Assembly: GCA_039654915.1 (NCBI GenBank)
Contig: CM077600.1
Coordinates: 32,683,992 to 32,747,991 of the forward strand
Direction of reading: 5' to 3'
Origin: Aquilaria yunnanensis
Taxonomy: Eukaryota > Streptophyta > Magnoliopsida > Malvales > Thymelaeaceae
Length of the DNA: 64,000 nt
The notes under the pieces were generated by a model, which had not been told where the DNA came from, made no database searches, and was given only the letters and a program-made list of their open reading frames with translations. This document shows, in pieces, positions 35,647 to 48,759 of the stretch; within the stretch, counting starts at the first letter, position 1, and each line of letters begins with the position of its first letter. A program made the position numbers and the translations under genes.

Positions 35647-36146
35647 TCATTACCCTTTCTCCTCCCCCTGCCTGTGTGCTACTTTTATCTTCATGTGCAT
35701 GTGTGAGAATAATTAGCCTGTGAAGAGCTGATTGATATCTAGGTTTCTTCTTACCCAGGCTGAAGTTTGTGTGCTGAATTTTCAATGTAATATATATACC
35801 TACATGTTTCTGTGGGAATAATGAATAAATGAAGCCTATGTATGATATAGCTTCCTTTGGAAACAGCACATGTGATTGGCACTAATAATTAATTAATGAT
35901 GAAGATTAAATTGCTAATGTTAATAATAAAAAAACCCACCATTAGATAGTTTCTCTGAAATCTACTATTAATAATTAATTTTAATGCCAAACAAGACCAC
36001 AGCCTATATCTAAGCATATGTTTGTCTAGCTAAATTGTTCTTTTCCTTATTTAGGTTTAACCCAATATATTTGGGGATCATCCATGTTCTAATTCTTTCA
36101 TTCATCACCACATAACTTGGGTAGTTACATGATTAGATTAACAGAA
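35647..36146. other. Terpene synthase 3' flank
   Basis: The 3' untranslated region probably extends to the AATGAATAAATGAAG cluster near 35820-35835, which contains AATAAA-like polyadenylation signals. The rest is AT-rich and gene-free up to the copia LTR. Confidence 0.5.
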
Positions 36147-36316
36147 TGAGATTGCCACACACAACAGCCCGGTTGCATGCTCTTGTATTGTATTTATGCT
36201 TGAAGTGTCATAGTTACAATGGAATATAGGATAAAACAAAACTATACAAGCAGATATATACAGGGGTTAGGATAGATAAGAATAACTTCTATCATAAGCA
36301 ACACGTATCACTAACA
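36147..36316 (-). repeat. 3' LTR of the copia element
   Basis: The plus-strand sequence starts TGAGATTGCC and ends CACTAACA, giving TG...CA ends on the coding strand. It carries an extra block, GAATAACTTCTATCATA, that is absent from the other LTR. Confidence 0.8.
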
Positions 36317-36359
36317 TGCCCCCACAATCACAACATCCGAGAGTTAACATTGAGAGTGG

Positions 36360-39300
36360 TTAAGAACTACTGATAAAGCCAAAATGACAATGGTTTAGTG
36401 AGAACATCTGCAACTTGATCTTGAATGGAGATGGAACTAATAACCACAAGATCTTTTCGAGCAACCTTTTTACGGAAAAAATGAAAAACAACTTCAATGT
36501 GCTTTGTTAGGGGATGAAAAATAGGGTTTGTGGTGAGATAGGTAGCACCAATGTTATCACACCACAAAATAGGCTGCTGATCAAGGTAAACACCTAATTC
36601 CGATAGCAACGCTTGCATCCAGATAAGTTCAGCAATAGCATTTGCCAAAGATCGATACTCCACTTCAGTGCTTGAACGAGAAACTGTTTATTGTTTCTAA
36701 GAGCTCCAAAAAACAAGGTTATTTCCCAAGAAAATGGCAAAGCCACTTGTAGAATGACAATTATTTGAACATCCAACCTAGTTTGCATCCAAAAAGGCAT
36801 TGAGAACCTGAAATAAAGATCGTCGAATATGAAGACCAAGAGATAACGTGCTTTTCAAGTAGTGTAGTATTCTTTGACAGCACTCCAATGCTCCATTGCA
36901 GGGGATTACATGTATTGGCAAACTTTATTGACGGCAAAAGAGATAGCTGGCCGAATCACAATGATGTATTGTAATGCACCAACAATGCTTTTGTAAAGTA
37001 TTGGATTAGCCATAAGTGTGCTTATGTGCTGGGAATGTTTCTACGTGGTTGTCATAGGTGTAGAAATAGGTTCAGCATTAATCATGTTGGTCTGATCAAG
37101 TAGCTCAAGTATATACTTCTGCAGCGACAAAATCACGCTGCAAGGTGTAGGCACAGCTTCGATGCTCAGAAAGAAATTAATACAACCTAGATCTTTGATT
37201 GGGAAATCTTTTTGAAGTGCCATAAGAAGGCGATCTATAGCAGCCTTGGGAAGAACTTGTTACCAAAATATCATCAACATAAATAAGTATATAGATGACT
37301 AATCTAGAATTATTGAAGATAAAAGGAGAAGTATCGGCCTTTAAAGCTACAAACCCAAGTTCAATTAACCGTGAACTCAATCTAGAGTACTAAGCTTGAA
37401 AAGCCTATTTAAGGCCATAAAGCACCTTATGAAGCTTGCAAGCATGGCAAGGATAGTGAGAATTTATATAACCAGGTGGTTGTGACATATAAACCTCTTC
37501 ATGTAGAAATGCATGCAAAATGGCATTCTGAACATTTAATTGTTTGATTTTCCATCCCCAAGTCATTGCAAGAGAAAATTGAGTCGAATGGTGGTAGGTT
37601 TAACTACCGGACTGTATGTATCATGATAGTTAACACTATATTGTTGTTTGAACCTTTTTGCAACAAGGCAGGCCTTATTCTGTTCAATACTTCCATTAGC
37701 TTTCCTTTTCAATTTGAATACCCATTTGCAATTAATAATATCCATGTTGGGTGTTGGTGGAATGAGATACCAAAGTCTTATTTTCCACAAAAACTGCATA
37801 TTCAACATTCATTGTTTTTCGCTAAGAGGGATCTACCACAGCCATAAAGAGATTAGTGGGTTTGGCTTCAATAGAGGATTTGGTGGCGAACAGTGCTTGA
37901 GAAATAGGATAACGAATAGTCCCATTAGTAAAGATCTTCGACTTGCTGATATTGTTACGTAGGTGAGTTTGCATGGGATGCCGAGGAGGAGTAGGTAGTG
38001 TAGACACCAATGAATCAGACTCAAGCTAAAAGGTACTAGGAGAACTGAGGCTAGATGTGTTACAGCTAGAGGATGCAGGTTTAGTAGGCAGTGCTTGGTT
38101 AAGATGAGGCTCCGGAACAAGTTCAGGATGGAGAGCTGGAAGTTGTATGGTGTGAAATCGAGTACTGGAGCCTTCAGCACCGGTGTCATGAGGCATATGT
38201 ACAAAAAGGAATACTTTTCAGAAATGTAGACTTTACTAGAGATAGGATCAAGGCTCTTGTAACCTTCGTGAATGGAACTATACCCAATAAACACACATTT
38301 GGTGGAGCGAAACTCGAACTTGTGCATAGTATAGGGCCGTAGAAATGGCCAGCAAGCACATCTAAAGGTTTTCATAAACCTATAAGCTGCTCTAAGGGAG
38401 AAACATTAGAAGTGACTCGACTAGGCATTTGGTTTATGAAATAAACTATAGATTAGAAAGCATTATCCCAAAATTTTAGTGGCGTAGATGCCTGAGCCAA
38501 AAGAGACTTGCCTGATTCAATAATGTGGCAATGTTTATGCTCAGCTGAACCATTCTATTGATGTGTATAAGGACATGAAACTCGATGATCAATTCCAATA
38601 GAGGAAAAGAAAGTATGTAGTATTTGGTATTCACCTCCCCAATCAGTTTGAACAACTTTAATTTTTGTGTTTAAAATATGCTCAACATGTGCTGAAATAT
38701 GAGAAAAACAATGTAAACCTGTAATTTGCGAATAATTGGATATAACCAAACAAATTTGCTATAGTCATCAATAAAATTGACATAATAATGGAAGCCAATA
38801 ATAGACTTCATAGCAGGTCCCCAAACATCAGAAAAAATCAAATCCAAAGGATGATTTGAAACAAACAAAGATGAAGAGAAAGACATCTAATGACTTTTTC
38901 CTTTCTGACATGCATCACAAACTGTGAGCTCTTTATTCTTAGTAAGAGAAAGACTATGCTTTAAGATGGGTGGCTAAGCCTAGAATGCCACTATTAGAGA
39001 CTGACACACTCCCCAACAAGGGCATTTGGTGAATAAAACTTGCCATGAGCATGCAAGGGAACCTGGTAGATGCCATTCATACATGTTCCTTGGATGAGCT
39101 TTTTCTTTGTGACTCAATCCTTAACAAGAAAATGATTAGGATGAAATTTGAGAAAAACTGGGTTATCACGTGTAAGCTTACTGACTGAGATAAGATTCTT
39201 TGTGATTTTAGGCACATGAAGAACATTTTTTAAATGTAGTGGAAGAGTGGCAGTAGGAATCCTAGATGAGCCAATATGATGATAGACAAACTTGCCCCAT

Positions 39301-40345
39301 TGCCAACCTGTACTCGATCAGTACCATTATATTGTTCACTGAGAAAAAGATTGTTAAGATCATAGGTGATATGTTCATTGGCGTCTGATTCTGTATTCCA
39401 GTTGGTGTTGACTTGATATGAGGGAGTATAAGCCATTGCAGCAAAATGGCTCAATTCTTCTTGATAAGAGCGATCAAAATGATGGTAACATCAAAGTGCA
39501 GAATGACCAAGGTTCTTACATACTTGGTATGTAATCCCAGAATTGTTTCGATTCCCTCCCGTCTTTTGATTTGAGGGACCAAAGCATCATCGCCCTCGGC
39601 TGTGTCCATAGTTGTTAGGCCCAGAACCTCTTCCACCATGGTTGGAGTTGTTTCTAGTTGCTATGTTGACTGAAGGTGGATCTCCTGCTAGCTAAATCAC
39701 TGCATGGTGTTGTTCAAGGCGTAGCTCATAACTCAGGAGGTGCCCGTATAAATCATTAAGGGGCATATGATCAATTCTCATTGTAATTGATGTCACCAGA
39801 AGATCATATTCAGCACTCAGACCTGTAAGAATATGTGAAACAATTTTGTATTCCTACAAGGGTTGTCTAATGGCAGCTACAATGTCAGCAAGACTCTTGA
39901 TGCGCTAGAAATAGTCAGCTACTTTAAGATCTTTCTTCTTCATGGTGGACAGCTGGTGGCGTATCTGGATGATATGAGCATTAGATTGTGAGGCAAATAA
40001 TCTTTCTAGGGCTATACATACCTTATAAGACGTTGTCATATTGATCACATAGGTAAGTTTGCTCACTAGTAGTCGAACCTGAGTTTGAAGGTGTCTGAGA
40101 TGCTGAGATTGTTTGTGGGGGTGCTTTGAGCGTGTCGTCAACATATCTAATTAGCCGTTGCTGTCGTAAGTATGGAAGGAACTATGCCTTCCAAAGCAAA
40201 TAATTGTCTCAGGTTAGCTTGATGTTAATAAAATGGTCGAGAGTCACAGAAGGTGATGGCAAGAGGATAAGGGAATTGCTGCTTGAGGAGGGAGAAGTCA
40301 AAGAGAAGGTTGAAGGTGAGTTTTCTGTGGACATTGTTTGAGAAG
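36360..40345 (-). pseudogene. Copia gag-pol remnants
   Basis: On the minus strand, from right to left: a gag start near 40335 (MSTENSPSTF) followed by a UBN2-type gag region (39905-40144, with TYVIN and RLFASQS); a nucleocapsid/protease region much degraded (39230-39640); integrase core (38555-38886, SDVWGPA, then HYYVNFIDDYSKFVWLYP, and GGEYQ); the integrase-RT linker (37833-38375, with CVFIGYSSIHEGYK); reverse transcriptase (37563-37808 KWVFKLKRKANGS, and 37177-37380 with the catalytic YVDDILV); and RNase H (36367-36663, [14 protein letters not shown] and the [11 protein letters not shown] site). Fragments fall in different frames with many stops, so no functional protein is possible. Confidence 0.85.
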
Positions 40346-40390
40346 AGTTTGAGATGTAGGTCTTTATATGGCTCTGATACCATAAAAAAA

Positions 40391-40538
40391 TGAGATTGCC
40401 GCACACAACAGCCAGGTTGCCCTTGTATTATATTTATACTTAAAGTGTCATAGTTACAATGGAATACAGGATGAAATGAAACTATACAAGCAAATATATA
40501 CACGAGTTAGGATAGATAAGCAACACGTATCGCTAACA
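40391..40538 (-). repeat. 5' LTR of the copia element
   Basis: The plus-strand sequence starts TGAGATTGCC and ends CGCTAACA. It is 148 bp. Eight bases (TAAAAAAA) separate it from the primer-binding site. Confidence 0.8.
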
Positions 40539-40543
40539 AAGTT

Positions 40544-43500
40544 AAAAAATGCTAGCATGATACAAGTTGTGGGCATCGATGCTGTCATTGGCGTTCCTCA
40601 CCGAAAATCAGCAGATGAAGTAGAGAAGAAGCAACCAATAAACAAAGAAGCAGATAAGAAGAAACAAAAACGAGAAGTAGCAGAAGAAGCATGCAATAGA
40701 AACAGAGGATGAGATAGAAGCAGAGAAGAAAAGGCTCAGCAAGTTTTTTTTTTTTTAAGAGCTTTCCAGCAAGTTTTCAAACACATCCATTAGCGATCGA
40801 AAGGGGAAATGCCGATGCTAGGTCAGGTCTATATATGCATGCTATTACAAGTCTGGATTTGATTACGATTTTGGCTGCTCAAAGGAGGAGTTTGTTTATA
40901 TAACGGATTGGTGTTTTTTACATTGTCCGGCCGGGACCATATACATGTTCATTAATATCATGTATGTATTTTTGTTATTAATTTATTTAATTAGTCCACA
41001 CACTCCACAGCTAATTAATTGGATGTTCTACTTTTAATTAATCTGTCTTCTATCCTATATTGATCTTTATTTTGTGCCAGAATTATTTCATATATAGGTA
41101 AAAGAAGCATATTTGTCACTAATATTTTTAGTTCAGTGGAATTTGGTCATTATAGTTTTTTTTTTATTTTTTTTTTGCAGTTAAGTTTATTACTAATCAT
41201 GTTTTCCTCTGAGTGGAAAATTGTCACTAATGTTTTATGGAAACAAATTGATCACTTAGATGACTGACTAAGAGAACATTCTATTTTGTTGTGGTTATTC
41301 TTTGATATTTTTGAATGTTGATGACCTAAGTAATTGTTGCACGCTTTATTTCTGATTTATACCCATCTGACGAACAACATTCCGTGTACTAAAAACCAGT
41401 TATCAATTTTTTTTTCAGACACATCTAATGGTAAAGAAATTTGCATATCTTCTAGTGGCACAGTATTAATTTCTTGTAATTTTTTGAATGACAACAAATT
41501 TGTGGATGCTCAGACACATTTAACGGGCTAGTTTTTTCTATTGCTGCTTCAAATTTTCAAAATTTCATATAGTATTTATTTTGTGATTTTCAATATTTAA
41601 ATGGAATGTATGAAAACCTTTATTTTCATGTGTAAGAAATGGGATTAGGAGGATTCGAGAAGATGATGAGCAGCAGCAGCCAATAATGCAACGATGTGTG
41701 CACCGCTTGGAGGAAGAAGAAGATAGCTCTGGCAACAAAAAGGAGTTATCTCATAGTGTCGTCGTTATTTTCCTGACAGGGTGTGTAAACGAACAATGAA
41801 TTTGATGAACTGTTTGGTGAGAATTTGTTTATATTTGTTTATTTAGTTAAATGAACGAATACAAACAAATTTTTGTTTTCAATTAGTTAAATGAATGAAT
41901 GTAAATAAGATTTTATTCATTTATTTACATTCAAGAACAGTTCAATTATTGTTTATTTATATTCATTTATTTATTTGTTTGTTTATGTCCTTTGTTTGTT
42001 TATTTATATATTAATTATATATTTTTTATATATAAATTATACTTTTATTAATGTCCGCCTACTCCACACAGACATGATTATACCTCAAAATTCTCTAAAT
42101 TAATTTATTGTCTTTGTTTCTTCATATCTGATCCGCCATTCTCCTCACAGCACGAACTTGCTATCATACTAAGCAAGATCCCATATGGTAACCCATAATC
42201 TTTTTCATTATCATCTATTGCCCTATTAGTCATTATTAGACTCGTTCCGGTTCAAATTGGTTGCAACCACCAGTTTTAATAGTTCATGTTCATTTAGTAT
42301 GAACAAACGACTATAAACAGATTTGTTTATTATCCGTTTTCATGTTCGTTTTTATTAAATGTCAAACGTGTTTGTTTTTGTTAAATGTCAAACGGACAAA
42401 CATGGATATAGATTGTTCATGTTCATTTGGTTCATTTATAATCCAGAGAGATATTATTCCAGCAACCACTAGAGTGAGGACGAAAGAAACTGTGACACAG
42501 TCAATGGCAGAATTATAAATTTTACAAAAGAGTCAGTTTATACACACACACACACATATTAAATAATAAAAATAATGATTAAAATTGATTTTTAAAACAC
42601 ACATACACACACACACACTCAGATTTAGCATTTATTTTTTTTGTTGTTGGTCAAACAACTTCAACTAAAGGTATAAAATTGTACTCTCTCCATCACAGTT
42701 CTTTGCTCAATTTTAGTTTTTTTACTTAAATTTATTTATATTACTATTTCCTAATTTTTTGTAGAAAATATATTTAGAAACTACAAGATTCATAGTTTTT
42801 AAATATAATTTTTTAAACATTTTTTATCAAATAATAATATATATAAATTTAAGTCGAACATAGTCAAAAAAACTAAAATGAGACAAAAAATTTAGGATGA
42901 AGGAGTACACGAATTATGGAGATAGATAGATAAGATGTGTATCCTATAAAATATAAAAGATAAAGGTCCTCATTTACCCATTGAACTTACATGTTTCTTC
43001 CTTATTGGCCCATCAACTTTGTACCCAACTAACTCCTTAGTTTTTCCATGTTTAAAGAGAAAAGAGATCGGTAAAAAATGTTCAAGATCTATCTGAGAAA
43101 ATATATGAAAGTCTAGGGGAAAATGTAGGACTTTTACCTTTAGAAAATGGTTTCTAGGGAGAATAGACTAACCCCTTTTTAAGAGGCTTGTTATTTTGTT
43201 CCATTAAATAATATGAAAATTAAGGGGTCCATTAATAAAATTAAATGAAGCTTAATTACTAAAATTTGTATTTATTATTGACAATTTTATATAAAAGGGG
43301 TCCATGGACCTCACATCATATATATGAGTATATGAGTCCACGGCCACTGATAGATTATGCATCAAACTTTATTTTAACGCAATGGGGGATATCCACACAA
43401 ACAAAGGCATTAGTGCTAGAATTCACGCAAAACTTTTTTTTTTCATAAAAGTTATGAATTTAAAACTAAATCATAATCAATTCAAAAGTTTTTAAAAAAT

Positions 43501-44086
43501 TGAAATGCCTTAAAGTTGTTATTAACATGTCTGGTAAATAGAAAATATACAACATAAGTCCAATCACGATAGTGGAATTGGAATTTCAGTATAAATTGCA
43601 AAATTGGGGCCCTAATTGTCACACATGAAAGTTTTGGACTTAGAATGCAAAAATCAAAAGTTTAGGACATGTTTTGTATTGATTGGGACCATGGAGTTAA
43701 ATATCGCATTATACTGCTTATCCGTACACAGTACAAATATTTTTATATTTTGTCATTTTATTGAGCAGTATACTGCGGTATTTCACATACCACTCATTTT
43801 GTGTGTACATTTTATCCAAAAACCATAGTATACTGCGAATATCGTGAGCTATGTATCGCGATATTTTATTCTTTGAGGATGCGTGTGAGGTATTTCTTTT
43901 TCATCATTTTACATCAAAATATCATAAATATAAAAAACACTAAAATAAAATTAATACACATCATAAAATAAATATTTACTTTTATTATTTTGATTACTTT
44001 TCTTAGTTAACATAAAAATTTAATGGTTACTTTGGGCCACCTAAGAACTCAATATGACATTAGAAAATGTATTGTAATTATTAAAG

Positions 44087-44118
<32 letters not shown>

Positions 44119-45060
44119 CATTTTTTATTTTTTTGTATTAAAAAAATACCTTTTATCATATATATTTTATTTATATTTGACAAATTATGATAAGAAAAAT
44201 TAGGGTACATATAAAATGTAGAAAAAAATTTATTGAATTTATATCATCTTAAAATAATATTCTAACATTTATTTTTTTGAAAAAACGGTAACGGTATGCA
44301 GTACAATATACCATGCGATATACCTTAAAAATTTAAAATACAGCATATCTAACTGTAACGGCATTTAACACTTAATTGAGACAGAGTGGTAAAAACACAT
44401 GTTTCCAAAGTCTAGTACCAAAATGATATCACCATACACAAAAAAGGACCGATTGTGTAATTACCCGTTTTTGGTTTTGGACATAAGAAGCACAAAGTGA
44501 TCAGCTGGCCTAGGGCGGGAAAACGCAGTTTGGGCGAAAAATTTTGACATTGCAGTAAGCGGCGTCCCTGCTCGTAGTCAGATTACTTCTGGTTGCTTTA
44601 GTTAATATAATAAGGTCGGCTCCCTAATATTGAAAGCTTCAGGTGAATAGCTCTAACTTTCAATCATTCAATGTTATCCTAATTCTTTTAACTGGTTCTA
44701 ATATAAAACTAGATCACATCTACATGTTACGATTTACTCTCCTCTGCGCTGCACCCCCACCTACACCGGCGACTTTGCGACACAGAATATTTGACAAGAC
44801 GGAAAAGAAAAACACATTCTTATCAAAGCTGACTCCCAGTTTCTGCCAACCTTGCCATGTGAAACTGCATGCATAATACATACAACCTCTTGTAGAAACA
44901 AAACAAAACAGAAGACTTCATTTTCTACTTTAATCTTAGATTACACACTGTAAAGCTCCGCTCTCTCAAGCTTAACATAAGTTTTCCATCAAAATTACTT
45001 CCCGAAACTAGCTAAATACAAGTGAACGTGTATATTAATATGGATAATACGTACATGTGG
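40544..45060. other. Gene-free AT-rich stretch with simple repeats
   Basis: No conserved coding segment was recognised. (CA)n runs lie at 42542-42557 and about 42597-42619, and an (AT)n run at about 44089-44117. The region 41780-42430 is rich in GTTTATTTA/AATGAACGAA motifs and starts GGGTGTGTAAACGAAC, like some hAT-derived repeats, but no matching end was found. Open frames here are short and AT-biased. Confidence 0.5.
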
Positions 45061-45068
45061 GAACCTCA

Positions 45069-48000
45069 TTACGCTTGTGCCAGAAAGGGTTCACATTGCA
45101 GAAAATCATCCCATATCACCACTAAGGTATCTTTAAGCATATTAGAGGCTGCTTCAACATTGTCTGCCTGCATGTAACGTCAGAGACCATAAACTCATTT
45201 TCAGAATCATAAAAGCATCAACTGATGAAACAACATGCTGCTTTTCTAATTCAGGCTAAAAAGGCAAAATCCCAGTATTTGAGATTGAACTCATTTGTTC
45301 GATTGTGTGGATATTCCTAAAAGCAAATTACAACCAAGTAGACAGGCACTGGAGCCTGAAACTATTAAATGGTGGATTAGATGGATCGAAACCACCAGGC
45401 AGGGAGCACGAAGTTTCCGAGCGAGAAACTCAATTTTAGTATAGGAAACAAACTAATTAGTCATACGCTAAAAAAATAAAACATTATTCGCAACCTAAAT
45501 AACACTAGGGCTGGAATTACTTCAAGTTTTAGAACAGTTAAAGTACAACAAGAGTGGAAAGATGGATTTGAATTCTGCATAATATCTCAATTTAAATACA
45601 GCATAAAGATACAAAGACTTCTGAATAGTGAACAAGGTGAACTAATTACTGGGAATTAAACAAAATATAAAAATCACAAAAACTAACCTGCAATGCTGAA
45701 AGAATTCCTTTTAACTTCATGACAACCTCTTTTGAAGCTTCCCCAGTTCCAATACCTGAATCATAACGGTCTGCATATCTGACCTTAATCTTGATAGATG
45801 TACTTTGGTAATCAGAAGAAACAAGATGCCAAACCCCAACAACATTGTATCGAGCCCCACAAGCTGCATTCCCCAGGGGCCATATTAACCCACCCTGCAT
45901 ACTGGGGTCTATAACAGCTGAGCCAATCAGATTCCTGATGTTATGGAGCTCAATATCCTGAGAATTATAAAGTTCATCCAGTTACTCATCATTTGCACAG
46001 AAACAAATAACTTGTCGACAAACAGTATATTGGCAACTATTAGACTTCAAAACTCTGGATGGTTGATGCAATGACTTACTGTCAGAGAACTTAGTGTCCT
46101 CCTGGTGCATAGCATCAGCCTCAAGTCAAGATCCTTACTAAGGCATGATATATCTGCAACCATGTTTCGCACTTGGTTTAGCTCGACCTGCAAGAAATGA
46201 GAGTGTAACATTTGCAACAATATTTCACCAATGAAGAGAGATTATAAACACAGAAAGAAAAGAGCAAATAGCAAACCGGGCAGACAAGGCAGCAGAAGTT
46301 TACAGTCTCTTCCTGAGTGTTAAACCATTTTTTAAAGTGAGAATGGATTTAAGGGGGGCTAAGACCAGGTGCACTACTTAAAGGAACAGTGTCAAAGTCA
46401 GGATTACTATGAGGATCATTGTCATCCTTCGGCTGCTGAATGCCTCTGCATAAGGCAAGTTTACATGCTCTCATCTTCACATGTTTAGTAGTCAAACAGG
46501 AATATGAACCAGACTGACTAGTGAGAATTTTTCAAAAAGGAGAATTCCATTAAAGTAGCGAATGAAGTGAGAATTCCATAAAGTAGAGAATGAAGTATCT
46601 TCTGAAATTTCCAAGTTTGAACATTGCCATGATCCATATGCCACTTGTATTTAAGTTTTAAAACATGATGCAGGCAGGGTATGCACAAAATGTCATACTC
46701 CGGTTAATCTAGGCTACTATGCTACAAAGAAATCACCTTATATAGCTCAAGCTTTTTGTCTCCATTCACAGAGCATTTGCATGAAATGGTAGCATCTGGA
46801 TGCATGGTGTCAGAAAGCTGCATGACCCATGGAAAGAAGTTATAAAGAAACACATAATGTTGTTCTGCATTCAATAACTAAAAGTCTAAAATTATTTCCT
46901 GAAATAACAATGAATAGAAAAGAAGCACCATATCAGGTAAAGATATACCTTTACATGGTATATATCCTTTTCCTGTTTGAAACCAAGTCCTATCTTCGGG
47001 ACAACTTTGCTGACAATGTTGTCCACGTAGTGGGCAGGAACACTTGTATAAAATGTTCTTTTTAAATCTCCCAATGTTGCATCTGTAATCCTACTTTCTC
47101 TGGCATTGTCAAAGCTCGTGGAGGGGCCTCTGCAGAAAGAGAAATAAAATATAAGAGCTGGTTAAGCTTCACCTATAATACTGGCCATGAATTCATATGA
47201 CACCATCATAATTTAGTACTTAATGCTTTACTGCACTAGTATTTGCCGGAAATCGTTTGATAACTGGAAACACCCAACTTGAAATAGATGGGTTTCCAAC
47301 CCTAATCTATTTGTATGTAATTGATAATTCCAACATAGTGAATCCCATAATCCAATAAAACAGCAAGAGGGTAGATAAAATAAACCGTGTAACCACGACT
47401 TGTACAAGAAGAAAAATAACTTCTTCAACCTGATGACACAAAATCAGAATATAGTATACATGATTCCAGAAGCATACGCACATCAGGGATTTCAGAACAC
47501 GCTCACTTAGTGCAGACTAAGTGATTGAATAAGAGATCTAAAATGCAAAGGATTTCACAAGCAGCCGTATTTCAACAGCCAAAAATATAGAGGAACCAGG
47601 GAAAGACATAGCCCATCAGGTACCTTTCCTCCGTTCACATCTTCCTCTCCAGAAGGGTGGGACAAAGTGAAAAATTTAACTGTTCGGGATAAATTAATCC
47701 AAACACAGTATCGTACAAAAGAATACCAATAATGGTGCTTGCTTAAAAAGACACTACTCAGCTAAAGTTCAGTTACTTACCCACGGAAAAGAATCTTCCC
47801 AAATCTAGCAACTAGTGTTGGCTTCATTTCTTCCATAACATGGCTCCTCATTTCATCCCTCACAATTTGAAAAGAGGAGAGCATGTCATTGAACAAGTTA
47901 GCTGTTAAGGACATCCATGGCTGGCTTCTAATTGTCTTGTTCTCTGCAAGAACTACAACAAAAACACAATCTCATTTAATTAGAAGTGCTGGGACAAAAT

Positions 48001-48344
48001 AAGATAAAAAAAATAGTATATCTGGCTCAGCAGAGTGTCTAACCTTCTTCTGAACTATTCTTCACCATGACAAAAGGATTCACTCCAGTTCTCTTCTGAA
48101 CAGATTCAACCGAAACAGGCTCGAGCCGAACAGCAGAAGGAACCGAGTTACCATCATCCAGGCCAACAGCAAACCATCTAGATATGGCACCATTCGCATA
48201 CACTATCGTTCCACTCTTCACATACTGAGGCTTCAAGGTCCTCAAGTTAACACTTCTCTTAAAATGGGGAACAAGCAGATCCGGAGTTGGTATAGGCCTC
48301 CCGGAGCCCTTAGAATAACGCTTGTGCGGAGGGACATAAGCCAT
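45069..48344 (-). CDS. Conserved plant protein of unknown function, 403 residues, 7 coding exons
   Basis: Coding exons on the minus strand: 48344-48044, 47952-47781, 47129-46949, 46817-46737, 46187-46080, 45957-45688, 45167-45069. All introns are GT-AG, most donors read GTAAGT or a close form, and the phases close to 404 codons including the TAA at 45071-45069. The ATG context is AAATGG. The protein begins MAYVPPHKRYSK, followed by a basic, proline-containing segment and ISRWFAVGLDD. The rest is a mixed alpha/beta-like protein with no signal peptide or membrane segment. I recall plant homologues starting MAYVPPHKRH of unknown function (possibly the family labelled DUF7903; from memory, not checked). 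The YVPPHKR start resembles the YIPPHLR-type motif at the N-terminus of DDX3/Ded1 helicases, but no helicase domain is present. Likely a real, expressed gene. Confidence 0.85.
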
Positions 48345-48345
48345 T

Positions 48346-48700
48346 TCTGCCTCACGAAATAGCCATCGCAAAACAATTTGTGAGCAAGCAGTTGATTCTA
48401 ATTATACTTCAGACATCCGACAGCTCTAGTAAAACCTGTAACTCAACAATTAAATGCAACTACTGAAACTAGAATCGTCCAACTAAGCCAGAGAATTCAT
48501 GGAAACTAAACGGATAAGCGATCGTCCCAGCTAGAAAACCTAGAAACAGATTCCTCAGAAGAAAGAACCGGAAAGGATAAGCAGTCGTACCAGAAAGGTC
48601 GACGAATTGACTGGGTTGTAAGATCCGAAGACTGTCGCGAGAAACTGTTGTATGAACCGCTGCGCCGAGCTCGTCATTGGATCGCTTTTCTATAGTGCGC
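48346..48700 (-). other. 5' untranslated exon and leader intron of the 403-residue gene
   Basis: Upstream of the start codon the minus strand has an acceptor (CGTGAGGCAG before 48346) and, about 245 bp further up, a donor CTTTCTG|GTACGA at 48591/48590. Together they predict a leader intron at 48590-48347 and a 5' untranslated exon reaching to roughly 48700. The GC-richer composition of the exon fits transcribed leader sequence. Inference from splice signals only. Confidence 0.5.
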
Positions 48701-48759
48701 CAGAAGGCAAGTTGAGATGCGCGATGGCACCCCTTCGCGCGCAAGTTATGAAATCATCA

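Larger units (their letters stand above)
36147..40538 (-). mobile_element. Decayed Ty1-copia retrotransposon with short LTRs
   Basis: Two related LTRs bound ~4.4 kb of minus-strand gag-pol remnants. The left one (the element's 3' LTR, 36147-36316) is preceded on the minus strand by a G-rich polypurine tract, TGTGGGGGCA. Next to the right one (5' LTR, 40391-40538) is the initiator-Met primer site TGGTATCAGAGC (40371-40382, minus). Short LTRs and ~4.4 kb length suggest an Ale-like lineage (inference). The LTRs differ by many substitutions and a 17-bp insertion, so the insertion is old. The flanks (CAGAA and AAGTT) do not match, so no target duplication survives. Confidence 0.85.

Noticed and set aside
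41777..42430. Possible hAT-derived element starting GGGTGTGTAAACGAAC
   Set aside because: Repetitive GTTTATTTA/AATGAACG motifs are suggestive, but no matching right terminus or 8-bp duplication could be identified.
33190..48344. A terpene biosynthetic gene cluster
   Set aside because: Only one terpene synthase was seen. No P450, acyltransferase or dehydrogenase frame was found nearby, and the other host gene is unrelated.
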